Source: Sipunculus nudus (taxonomy: Eukaryota > Annelida > Sipuncula > Golfingiida > Sipunculidae). From it: a stretch of DNA of 64,000 nt. The stretch lies in contig CM049309.1 in assembly GCA_026874595.1 (NCBI GenBank), positions 75,438,426 to 75,502,425 of the forward strand. The letters run 5' to 3'. The position numbers were made by a program, and so were the translations under genes. This document shows, one piece after another, positions 22,510 through 35,600 of this stretch (positions are counted from its first letter, which is position 1; each line of letters begins with the position of its first letter). The notes under the pieces are model-generated. The model was given only the letters and a program-made list of their open reading frames with translations. It did no database searches and was not told where the DNA came from.

Positions 22510-25500
22510 TATAATATAATTTCAACATGCAACATTAAACAGAATTAATTAACTGTACATCATTATACTCTCGAAAATTTTGATCAGACATTTTTATCAG
22601 TAATTCCCGGTACCAACCAGTTTTCCCCAGTTATTCCCAATTAATCCTGGGTTTTTCCCACTGTCCGGGAAAAACTAGTTTTTCCCGGGAAAAATAACAA
22701 CCCTGTCCCCATGCAATGAATTTATCTATCGATTTTGAGGTCATAGGGTCAAAGGTCATGGCCACAAGGCCCACTTCTTGAAAAAGGTTGTAGACCCATT
22801 TTAAGCCAAACCGTTTGACCTAAATCTTTCATCTTGCAAACATGGCTCACCCACCCATGGAAAAAGAACCCTTTCAATTTTGAGGTCACAGAGTCAAAGG
22901 TCATGGCCATAAGGCCCACATCTTAAAAAGGCTTGTTGACCCATTTAAAGCCAAACGGTTTGTCTAGAATCTTTCATCTTCCAAATATGGCTCATCCACC
23001 TATGGATGAAGAACCCTATCCATTTGAGGTCACGCTGCCAAAGGTCACGGCCACAGCGCCCACTTCTTGAAAAAGCATGTGGACCGATTTCAGTCCAAAA
23101 AGTTTGACCAACACCCTATCACTGTCAGTTTCATCTTGCACATATGGCTCACCTACCCATGGATGAAGACCCCTAACGATTTTGAGGTCACAGGAGCAAA
23201 GGTCAAGGCCAGCTAGTTGCCCTCCTCATTTTCACACTGTGTAATGCACCTTTTCTAATTATGCCTGTGCGAGGGGATGCTGTGCCTTGCAGTGGCCTTG
23301 TTTATTACTTTGTAAACTGAAAGCTATAGGTAACCCTTCTCATACCTTTATATTCATAAGCTGTGTTTCTATTTATAAATGGATATCCAGGGATTAAATT
23401 TTTAATGGACCAATAATCGATCATAATCAAGGATTGGTCAGTTGGTGCAAAAGAATTTGAATATTGATCTTGCAGTACTATAACTTGTTTACTAAATTTG
23501 GCAATTAACATAGGCTTTGTGGTGAAAAAATGTGTGCTCTCAGGTTATTCATGTGAACAAACTCTAGACAATTCTGTGTTAACTATGTCTTCATATCTTA
23601 GGTTACATCACAAACAAAAGTAAGCTGTTGAACTCAGTTTGCATGATGTACAAGAGAATACATGTATACAGTAAGAAATTTCATACTAGTACTCCTAAAC
23701 AACCAGTTCTGCATGATGATCGGCTGGTAGAAGTTAACTGAATTTAAATGATGATTGATCATGAGTTACAACCAATTCCCAACACTAGTTTTATTTGAGC
23801 TTAACAGAGACTTGTGTATTTACATGTGTGTACTTTGTTTTCTTTTATGTACTAATAGAATTGAATTTTTACAGGGATGGTGAGGTAAAAACAAAAACGC
23901 ACAAAAAGAAGAAAAGGCAAGATCGCTCAGATGAGGTGGTTAGTAGAACAAAATAGTCTATATGATTTAGAATCCTGTACCAAACTGTGATATATAGCTT
24001 ATGCTTAAAACCCGTGAGCAGGTATATGCATGAAAATTCATCATGAATATGATTTGTGACTGTGCAAAACCAAAGTGTTTATTGGCAGTTATTTGTCCAG
24101 CACCTTTTATAAGAAGGCCCACTAAACCCATCTGCTTGCTGAACTACTTGACATTGCTGCCAGTTAAAGCATACACCTTCATATGGGTTTTGAAGCAATT
24201 TTTATTATATGCTTGTACACATACACACTTACATAGATTTTAAGCTTTATTCATTAAGATGTGCCCTTACTTAGCATTTTAGAAGGTTGTTTTAGTGCAT
24301 GCATTGATTTTACTAATTTTTTTAGCTCAGCTGACTGAAAGTCAACTGAGGTATAGGTATGGTGCTTTGTCCGGCGTCCAGCCGGCTGTCCATTGGCAGG
24401 GCACAAATAATCGTAACCGCTGGACCTAGAAACTTCTAAGTGTACATCAAGGGAGGTAAAAAAAAATCTCCTTGGAAACTTGAAATTTGGTCAGTGTGAC
24501 CTCTGAGCTATTCAGCTTGTAAGTACCCCCCAGAATAATTAAAAATTTGATACAAAACCTCCAGTAGCTTGATAAAATGTGCATGGATTGCCTTGAATAT
24601 TGACCATGACTAGTTTTATCATTTCCCAGAACTGATGGTGCCACCTGATTTTTTTCTAATATTTACAATTTTTTTTTTCAAAATGTTTTAAAAAAAAATC
24701 AAAACCCATTGTGTTTATTGATTATGATTGGTTTCTTCACTTCTTGAAGACTGATGGCATCACCTGTATTTTCTCAATTTTTGATGCATTTTTTCTTTTA
24801 TTTTGAGACTACTTAATTATAATGATACTATCAGATTTGCAACTGTGATTTCATCTGTCTTGAAACCTTGTGTGTTTATTAGGGTCCTGCTTGAATAAGT
24901 GGATGCCCTATATTAATCACCCTGTCCATCTGTTTGTCTGTTCACCTTTCTGTATATCTGTCAATATTGTTTCCTGGATTTACATATGGATTTCAAACTT
25001 GACTTATACATGGCCCACCTCTAATATAATAACTTTTGAGGTCAAAGGTCAAGGTCACAGGACCCACATAAACTGATCACTGGACCCATATTTAGAAAAA
25101 GCTCATAAACATATCCTTATAGACTAAATCAGCTGAGCATTGAGACCAATGGGTCCGTAGTTTTACAATTTAGCAAGTTCAAAAGACCTATGTTATATCT
25201 TATAGTTTTGCAGATAATTTAATGCATATGATTGGTTTATCAAATCTTTTTCCATAATGTTTTGAGAATGATAATCATTTTTTGAAACAATGGCAAGTTT
25301 ACAAACCAGGTCACTTATCAATAAACACTTCATTCACATCCCAGGTTATTAATGAATTTTAATTGCCAGATATTTATTTTGCCATATTTTGCATGGATTA
25401 ACTCACGGGTTTGTCACGCTTTACCTTCAGTAAATCATTTTGTATAGTAAGCTCCACATATTCCTGTTCTTAGAATTATTTAGAATTTAGTATGTCTGAA

Positions 25501-28500
25501 CTCATAGCTTGAGAACATCAAGAAAGGGATTGGTGTACGTAAGGATGAGGAGGATGAAGCGATGCTTGCAAACACGTACGACCCAGATGACATCAAGGGA
25601 GAGAAGAGTAACAAGAGGAGAGAACGAGAGCGCAAACTCAAACAACGTGAAGGTATATAATTTATTACAAGTTATATAATAAAACATTTGGTATGTTTCA
25701 TTGCATGGACTAACATAGGTGACTACTGACTGGAGCCATCTTCACCTCTGGCTTTTAGCCAAAACAATTCCCAAAATGGAATAGCCTCATTTTGACTGCA
25801 CCACAAGGGGGACCTCCCTTTGTTTCCTGGTAAGGGTCTCAGTTTCCTTCCATGTCATCATGTTTTTAAACATTGGCTCAGGCTGTCTGACACTTTTCAG
25901 TTTTTGTCAGGCCTTCATGCATGATTGCCTGACTCAGTTCTTGTTAGTAGAGAAGTGAGAACTCGGAACAATGTCTAAAGCCCCAAGAAGTGATGCCTAC
26001 TGTGTCACTTGCCCCCTTCTCTCAGAGTTTGTTTCTACTCAAAACTAACCTCTCCCAGCTGGATATTGTGGGGATGGCTAGGACTACTTGCTTCAAATGT
26101 CAAACTTTAAAATTAGAATTTGTTATCTGTCAAGGAAACAATTTCTGTTGACATTCACACGTGCATTCTTATGAAATATTACTTATTCTGTAGAGTCCTT
26201 ACCACAAAAACACCCATGTTTATGTAATTTGCCTTACAACAATTCTTATCCAACAGGAATGGACTACATTACCCTCTTCACTACATTTATACCTATGCCA
26301 CTGGTGTATTAAGAACCCCCAGTGCATTGTGGGCATAGCATTTCTATACCTACAATCCTTAACCAGCAGTCCTACTTCCTTTAGTCTGATTCTGCATAGT
26401 GTGTCACTGTGCTACAATCTGCCTCTTTGGATCACCCAGTGAGACGTTACTTTTGTTTTCTGGACTTAGATGGTTGTTCAGCTCCTCCCCTCAAGAAAGA
26501 AAATAGCTAACTTAAAGATTAATTAAGATTCCCACCTTGGTGAAAGGGTTCATGTTGGACCCACCATTCTTTTACATTCAAGGCACCTTTAACTTTTGAA
26601 ACTAATTGCTCAGGTGGGCAAGTTATGTAGAGCTTTTACTTGTCATGCATGAATTTTACTTGTCCTACTGAAAACAATGATAGCAGCCACAAACACAAAA
26701 AATGTTTAACATGGTTATTTGCTACAATATACTTGTTCAGTCAGCAATTTGTTGATAATACTTATCTTTAGCATTTGCACAGATAAACAAAAGGGTACTT
26801 TAATATGATATGATTTCTTTTGAAAAAAATGCTAACTAAAGATTAGTAAGGATTTAGTTAGGATTCACACCTTCATGTAAGGGTTCATGTTGGACCCACT
26901 TTCTTAGTCAGGCAAGTAGGGTGCCCATTTTTAGTTGCTCTGCCACAGTTTAGTGTAACTTTTACTTACCCCATGCAAGCAGTTAACTGTTAATGTCAAG
27001 CCCTGTAACTGTGTGGTTAAATATGCTCTTTACCATTATTACAGGTATAGACAACACAGGGTATGAGAAGGACCAAGATGTGCCAGAGAAAGAGCCAAGG
27101 AAGAAAAAGAAGGTGAAGAAACCCGTACAGGATGTAGAAGCTCTGGAAAGGTATAACCCTGTTGTTAATTATCTCAGGCTATGTCTTACATTATACAGGG
27201 ATCAAGTTATCCTAGATTTTCTTTACATTTATTCAGAACTACAACACATAGCATCATTTATTGGCTGTGTCTTGGTTAACGACAATTTACTTCACATTTA
27301 TTCAGATCAATTACAGTACAGCACCTTTTATCTGAACAACTCGAAGGAAAAAAGTTTTGTTCAGATAAACAATCATTCAGATAAATGATTTTGTATTTGA
27401 TTGCCCCAAGATAATTGTTGCCAACCTGCTGCTGAGTACTGGTGTATCAGATAATGACAAATCCTTTGAAATTCTGTTATGTGGCAATTGCTTTTCCATA
27501 AATTCAATATATAATGTAAAATATATTTAAATTACAGCTGAATATCCCTGAAAAAAATAATTTAATTTTATACCTGAAGCATGTCATATGTAGCTGCAGT
27601 AAAAACTAAAATGACATGCTGTGACTTAGAAAATCTTTACTGAAAAAAAAATAATGCTAAAAAATGTGATTTTATAATATGTTTAGGTAAAAAAAAATTT
27701 CTTTTATTTTGACTTAGGTTACCGTGTAATGTTTTGTTTGTTTAAGTTAAAAACCCTTGCCATGATTGCCTAATTGAAAGTGGCACTGAGAAAATCAGAC
27801 CAGCGTGTCAATTTTTCACACCTGCTACCCATCGTTAGTTGCATCACTTAATCTGCATTATCACTTCTGATCTCTGTATATTTTGATGGAATTAGCGATT
27901 TTGTATTCCAGCTTTTCTGATAATTTTTCCATTGTTCAGATTAAATATGGTTGGTTGTCTTTGTAAATTCTGGATAAATACTTTTCAAATAAATGATGTT
28001 CAGATAATGATGCTCCACTTTAATTTGGTTTTCCTAAAGAACCTTAATATAAGCCAAACAAGATTTAACTGCCCAGAGATTTTCTATAACATAATCATCG
28101 TGGTGCATCAGATTTTATTGGTTTGTAGTTTTGATCAGACTTTGTAAGATCTTGTTTTACCTTAGCATTAATGTTAGATTTAACAGTTTGTAATCATCCT
28201 TGATAGGGAGCTGCCCTCCCCTGAACCAGCAGCTGCTCCAGAGGCAGAAATAATTGAGGAACAAGGAACAGAAAAACACAAGAAGAAAAAGAAAAAGAAG
28301 AAGACAACACCAGTCCAAGAGGATCAAGAACTGCCAGTTAGTGTTTCACATTTACATCAGTGTGCAGTTGTTTTGGGCTTAATTATTGATTGAGTCAGTG
28401 ATTGGTCAGTTTTCTTTGTAATCTATTAAAATGGATGCATTTTTATGAAATGATCAATCATGATTATGTCTCTTATCACAAAATGTCAATATTTATGTAT

Positions 28501-29631
28501 ATTTGAATTTTGATTTGCTGAACATGGGTAGATAGCATATATTAACATTTCTTTTGATATTCAGCCATACTTTTATTTAAAAAGATTGATGATTGACATC
28601 AACCATTATCCTGACATCTAGCCCTGTCTGTTGGTCCTGTGATAATCTTCTCTATCTCATATGATGCTCCACTTGTTGTAGGGGTTGACAGGGAGTCAGG
28701 AGAACCTGATGAAGGAGCTGGAAGCACATCATGATGCTCCGGCTGCTGAACCTGTGGAAGATCCAGATAAACCTACTGTCAAGAAGAGGAAGAAAAAGAA
28801 GAAGAAATGTAGGTTAAAATCAGTGTCTCGAGTCCTCCATTTCTCTCTCTCTCTCTCTCTCCCTGGCTGTCTCTCTAAAATTGTCTTTCTGTCTGTCTCT
28901 CACACATATTTACTCAAACTTACATCTATTCTGGATGTTGTTGACCATACTTAAAATTATGATGACATCAGGTGAAGTCAGTATGGAAGTTATTTATGTT
29001 TGTATTTATTTTATTTAATGTTGAGACCAGTAATTTTGCAGATAACATATTTTATAACAAAATTTTTTCTAAACACTGATGCATAAAATTAATCTTGAAT
29101 TAATTGAATATAATTTTTTTTTCAATATTTCATTTTATTTTACTTATTTTTTATTTTTATATAAAAATGTTTCAGTTATGTGAAAGTATGCATTCATTAA
29201 CAGAAAATGTTATGTAAAATATCATCATAAATGTATAGTTATTGAAATCTGGATAATTAAATAGTTAATTAATATGAGAAACCCATATGCATTCACTTAA
29301 GGTGATTTCCTGTAACCTCGCTCCGATTCACTATGTCGCTCTTTCAGCAGGTTTATAATTTGTATGAATATCTGTAATTATATTTTCTAGTGCCTGAGGA
29401 GACAGAGGTTCAGATTGATGCTCGACCAGAAACGGAGGCTGGAGCAGAAGGAGGGGCAGAGGATGAGGAGGCGGCCGCAGCTGATGAACCTTTGAGAGAT
29501 GATGGGCGTGTTGCAGGGGTTACAGTACATCGTACTGACAAGCTCAAAACTGACTTCTTTGTGTCTCATCCAATGGTTAGAGTGACTGTTATTGATGAAG
29601 ATACTGGACAGTATCTGAAGAAACTTAACAA
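21714..29631 (+). CDS. AHI1: AHI1 exons 1-7: Lys-rich N-terminal region
   Basis: Exons 21714-21775, 23875-23938, 25508-25652, 27045-27150, 28207-28336, 28682-28808 and 29391-29631. The start reads [20 protein letters not shown]. Exons 2-6 each hold a Lys cluster ([49 protein letters not shown]) amid acidic/Pro-Ala stretches, probably disordered and nuclear-localisation-like. Exon 7 is acidic then changes to the folded [19 protein letters not shown]. The 5' end of exon 1 (splice after ttcaag at 21696 or gagcag at 21706) and the 3' end of exon 2 (23935 or 23938) are the least certain borders. Confidence 0.85.
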
Positions 29632-32600
29632 GTAAGAGTAACCTTCATTAGGCCATTGTGACAGTTACCCTAGATCCCAAGACAGGATGGTTTGCACTGA
29701 GAAAATCAGTGGGGGCCTCTGTGTGTACATGTGTGTGTGTGAGTGATTTGTCACTCGTCCTGTTTGTCATTTGTCCAAATGAGAAAACTGGATGTAAATA
29801 TCTATTAAACAAAGAAACAGTTATTGTGTCTGATATATATAAAACTTTTTTTTTGTTTGTTTCAGATGACTTATTCTAGGACTGCTTGTATATAAATTGT
29901 AATTCATGAGACATGTAAAGATTGTTTTGTTATGAGGTCAAAACATTTTAATGAATCTGATCTATTCATATGAACTAATTATATCCTGTTTGATCCAATT
30001 TCTTTGCTGATAATATCATTTGTCAGCATGAAAATGTAACCATATTAATAATGCACCAGTTAAGAATGATTATTTCTCCCAATTTTGACTCAGTGCTTTG
30101 CATTATATTTAGAAAGAATATTTCTCTATTTTTTATAATTTGGATTTTCTTATGGTTCATCTAGTACAATGCATGCAATGATAAATATACTGTTTCAGGG
30201 CTCCCATTGGATCTTTTATTTTCCTATGAAAGCATTGTGTCTTTTATAATTCCTTTATTTTCTACCATTTAGACCATGATCTCCTATATTTTCCTTGCAC
30301 AGTCATGTTTGATATATATCTGTTATTACTTAATAATTAAATTTATAAAAACCTATAATTATTAAAATCATGCATCTCTTTTTGAAAACTATGCTTTTAA
30401 GTGATGCAGTATACAAGGACAGCCATCTACCAAATAAACAGTCCTTTAGAAGCTTCTTGGAAAATAGATAGTCAGGTTAATTTAGTATTTAAAACACTTT
30501 TGTACAGTGAGAACTTGTATATTTTCCAATATTTTGGCTGAAATTTCCTGATAAACTGCTATAATTTTGTATATTTCTTGTAGAGCCTTAATTGACACTG
30601 GTGTGGCTGATTGTGTTTGACCTTGTGTTTACAGGGGGAAAGCTGTCAGTGCCTACTATGAGAAGGAGAACGTGGATTACATACTTCCCATCATGACACA
30701 GCCATTTGACTTCAAACAGAAAAAGTAAGCATTCAGCTAATTTCAGTCTTTTTCACTTTGAATAATTATGATCAATAAAAAATATGATTAAATTTTTTAA
30801 CATTTTGTTGTTTCACTTAAAATTACAACAAGACTAGCTCTGAAGACTGAATATTGAAACTCTTACAATACAGACCTCTGTTTGATAGACTTTTCCAGTA
30901 AACACAGTTGTGATGGTGTACATCTTACTTTTATTTCAACAAGTAAATGCTCATGAAAATACTGGTGTCTTCATGTGACATGTGCCTGCCAAATCAGTGC
31001 ATTACTATACTAAACTCTTAATAATTACAATATCCCATTCACACTGTTATATAAATTGTATACATCTTTATGTATTTCAATATTTTCTTTTTCATGATCA
31101 GGAGTTCCCAATAATATGAGCTAGATTAAATAATCTCTTGAAACTTTATTCAATAAGTTGAAAGACATACAATCTCTGATAAAAAATATTTGCCTTTAAG
31201 CTAGGAATGGGACCCCTTATATGTATACCAGTATATGTCAATGACCTTTGCTCTTTCCAGATCAACATTGCCTATTTGGGAAGAACTGTTATTGTTCAAT
31301 GAAAATTTCCATTATTTCACACAGCCAGACTCAAAAGCCATTATGTTCTTTGAGGTAAGCAATTTGAGAAATTAGCACTTTAAGCATGCACTGAATTTTC
31401 TCCCATGTTGGTTTTGTGTATTGTATTTATGTATGTTAGACACACCAAAATATAACTGAGATTGACCTTACATCTAACAGGTCATTCCGTTTACAATTTA
31501 GACATTTTCAGTTAAATTTTACGTAGGGTATTTGCATATTTCATTAATGTTGTGTAAGTGGCATTTCTGTGAATCATGTCTTTAATTTTAAACATTTATT
31601 TGACATATGATGTCTGTACATGTAATTTGGTTCTTAATTATATTATGGACTGCCAACAGATTTCTTGATTTTAATTGATATATTTATCTATTTGATTAAT
31701 GTTGGGTTCAAACTTTATTTGTTTGACAGCTGTAAACATTTTACTTAGTATATAATTTTATCACCTAATAGAAGATGCATCTCAACATACCACTTTGATT
31801 CACAGCTAGAAGAGCTGACATGGCATAATTTTACATTTTATTGATCTTCAACTACTTACATTTGATGGCACCTGCAGGACTGTCAACTGTATTTTAATTC
31901 TGTCATTGACAGCTGGTTGATTTTGTGAGTATGAACAGAGCTGGTATTCAGTACAACAGAGCTCAACAGGAGGGAGGGTGGCACCACATTGCTTGGGCAT
32001 TTCTCAAGGTAACAGTTAAAAGAGACTTGGATCTGGCCAGTTTTGCAGATAAGATATGTACTAAACCTAATGTGTTTCTTAGAAATATTTTCACACCCAT
32101 GCCATCTGTCTATCCAGCACCATGCTGTTAATTTTTACCTCCTGAATGGGATATATCTCAAAAATATAAAACATAGGTACTTCATTTCAGCCAGGCAGGG
32201 GTATACCAACAAAATCTTAATCAAATTTGAGAATGGTCACCTTGACCTACTTTTCAATGTCACTGACTACAATACCCATGAGATGTACTTCTCCTTCCAC
32301 CAAACATTATACATATATTTAAAAAACAAAGAGTTGCTTGATCCAGCTCCATTTCACAGTTTGCCCCTACTATTGCTAAGGATATCTTGTTTTCACAAGT
32401 CAACCCATGCAGAGTTTATAAACTATTAATCATCATATAGAGCTAGATCTATATCCCTTCTTTAATGAGACTTGCAAAGGTCACTGTACTACATGCATCT
32501 TAAGGTAATTTTATGACTTGAACCAGAGACATTTGTACAGATATACATCTGTAGTCATGCAGAAGTTTCCCACTTGTTACTGTTACCACAAATATACACT

Positions 32601-35600
32601 GTCCTTCTGCTGAAGGATCTTGTTAGCTCCTTCATATATTTTGACTAGTTAATCTATTGCAGTTTGTTAAGAAAATTATGCATTATGAAGTCTTGTACAT
32701 CCATGCATTATTCAATGTTGTTTCAATAATATTATAATAATTATCAAATCTCATGTAATATAAGTAGTGTTTTTTCTTTCTTCATATTTTTCATGGAAGT
32801 ATGTTAACAAGAAAGTAAATCTTTGCTTGTTTTGTTGATCTGTTTCATCCCAGAAATAGCTTTTTCTGCCAGTATTAGTTGTGTCAGTCATGCTGACCAT
32901 TTCAAAATATTTAACTATTTAAATTCATAGTAATTTGTATAGAAAAATGATTTTTCTTGTATATTGATTACAGTTGGTAGGTTCCACTGGTAATCCTAAC
33001 ACAGACAAGAAAGTGAGACTACAGCTGTTTCAACCTCCAACTAGATTACGGACCAAACCAGACCAACCCATGGTAAGTAGAGTCTCCTGTCTATTCTTAC
33101 TGTATGGAGATATACATAATTTTACTTTAAGCAGAATATTTTTCTTGAAATCAGATGCAGTCAATATTACTTCTTTAGAGAGAATAAGTTAGACAAAAAA
33201 ATTTGTTATTTCTTATTCAAGCAATAAAACCTAATTAAATTGTTTTACCAACCACTTTATAAACAGTCTGCTTTATAAACAGTGTTATGTGTTAATGTCT
33301 CAGAAGTTGGAACCGTGAGTTTAACAAAAGTATGAAAAGTTTTTATACCGGCTTCTGTGGCCCATGGATTAGCGAGTTGGAATCTCATCTGAGGTGATGA
33401 GATTTTTCACAGTGGGCCCCCACTTAGGGTGAGCGCTCTGCAGGCTTAATGGGAAGGCTGTCCCCAATGGCCATGTTTCATTCACAAACAAGTGTGCCTT
33501 TCAGGGGTTCCTCGGTGGCATGACCCAGCAATGGAGACAATTACGCACCAAGGACCCACAGGTGCAATAGTCACAGGGCCTGATTGACATAGGGATATAA
33601 AATGAGAGCAAGCATTTGATACGGCCCTGTTATGTAGTCAGAAACCAGAATTGATTTCTGTAGATGTACATATACATAGTTTAGTTAGCATTAAAATAAA
33701 TGGAGATGGTTACTTCCACCAAAAAAAATAGTTTTTATTATTTCTAAATCATGAGATTTGCGGATACTATGTTTTCAGCTGCACGCCGCCGCTGCCGCCG
33801 CCGCCGCCACTGCTTAGGTGTCCGGAGAACTCCTCCGTAACCGCTGGGCTGAATTTTACGAAACCCGGGATTATGTTCGTGTCACATGTGAACTGCTGCA
33901 CCCCAATTTTGTTTTGACCTCTGTCCTTTCCTCTGCGCTCTGCGTCCGTTTGTGTGTCTGTTTCCACACATAAACCCACATATCTCGGGAACCGTTTGAC
34001 GAATCGGGACAATTTTTTTGCACAAATGTAGCCCTTGGAGAGCTTAATAACATACACAAAAAATGGTGACACCTGCAACCATGTTTGCACAGTGTCCATC
34101 TGTTCGTCTGCCTTGGGTTAAAATCACTCATATCTCTGCAGTGATTTGACTAATTCACCTGAAATTTGGCATGCGTATACATCCTGGATAGCTTTTCTTG
34201 ATTTTATGACAGGTGGCGCCACCTACATTCACGTTTACGCTGCAGACATCCAAGCTCATATCTCGGGAACCGTTTGACTGATTGGGCCAAAATTGTGCAT
34301 GTGTATAGAGCTCACATAGCTCTTTATCATACGCAATACTGGTGGCGCCACCTGCAGCCATTTTTGCACAGTATCCATCTGTTTGTCTGCCATGGGATAA
34401 AATCACTCATATCTCGGCAGTGGTTTGACATATCTGCCTAAAATTTTGCAGGTTTATACATCCCCGACAGCTCTCTTGATTTTATGACAGGTGGCGCCAC
34501 CTGCATTCTAGTTTATGCAGCAGACATCCAAGCTCATATCTTTGGAACCGTTTGACTGATTGGGCCAAAGTTTTGCATGTGTATAGTTCTCACATAGCTC
34601 TTTCTCATACGCAAAACTGGTGGCGCCACCTTCATACATTTTTGCACAGCGTCCAACTGTTTGTCTGCCACAGGCTAAAATCACTCATAAACATATAGTG
34701 GTTTGACTTATCTGCCTCAAATTTTGCATATGTATACAACTTGGATGGCTTTCTGGATTTTGTGGTAGGTGGCACAACCTACATACACCATTTGGCTGCA
34801 GACATCCATGCTAATATGCAACACTTCACTCTATTTCCCCTTGCCACTCAATCCATGCCTCACTTCACCCGTTCCACTCTGATTTAGGCAGATACATGTA
34901 GTCGCTTGTCGACTACCCGTATTCTAGTTTTACTAATGTATTGAACTTACTGGATGTTTAATTCCTGGTTAGATCATTGATTAAATTAAACAGAGTCATA
35001 TGAAATTAGATTTTGATGCTTGCTACATCACTCTTTATAGATTTTTCATGCATTTTATATGCATGATACTAGAAAGTATCTGACCAGTGTGTAAGTGGTA
35101 CCTGATATGACAGATGATTCCATAAGACTATAGGACAGACAACTGTAAATGTCAACCATTTTTCAGTATGATTACACACATGACCTGTCCCCAATGTAAT
35201 ATTCACTTGTTCCACTTGGTATCTAGAGGAGTATTTTTTGAAAACCATAAACTTACTTTGTCAAATTGAGATGATCCTGGTAGCCTTATACACTTGTCTG
35301 TTATTGTTTGATTCAGATATATCAGTGGTTTAAGAGTCGTCAGAGGCTGCCCTATCCGTCCACACTGTATGTCACTGTTAAAGGCATCATTCCACCTGAA
35401 ACTGTCCAGCCCGGAATAAGATCAATGAATGCTCTTCAAGAGGTGAGTTGATATATGGGTTTTTTTTCAGGTCAAAAATTTATTTGAGAAATTATTGGTC
35501 TGCAGTTTCCAGGTTTCACATTCCCAGCAGAAAATATAAGGGCTCATCTCAATTTATATAATGTGGGGCATATTTACAGGAAAGTATAGAAATCGGTTAT

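Noticed and set aside
32043..32429. 128-codon plus-strand ORF in AHI1 intron 10
   Set aside because: No recognisable domain; inclusion would break the phase-0 junction between exons 10 and 11.
33340..33610. Possible tRNA-derived SINE (tggattagcgagttggaat...)
   Set aside because: An A-box-like phrase is present but no matching B box was found on either strand.
33767..34406. Minus-strand ORFs of 83-110 codons in AHI1 intron 11
   Set aside because: They lie in the Helitron-like repeat and its (GCC)n stretch; peptides repeat with the DNA unit.
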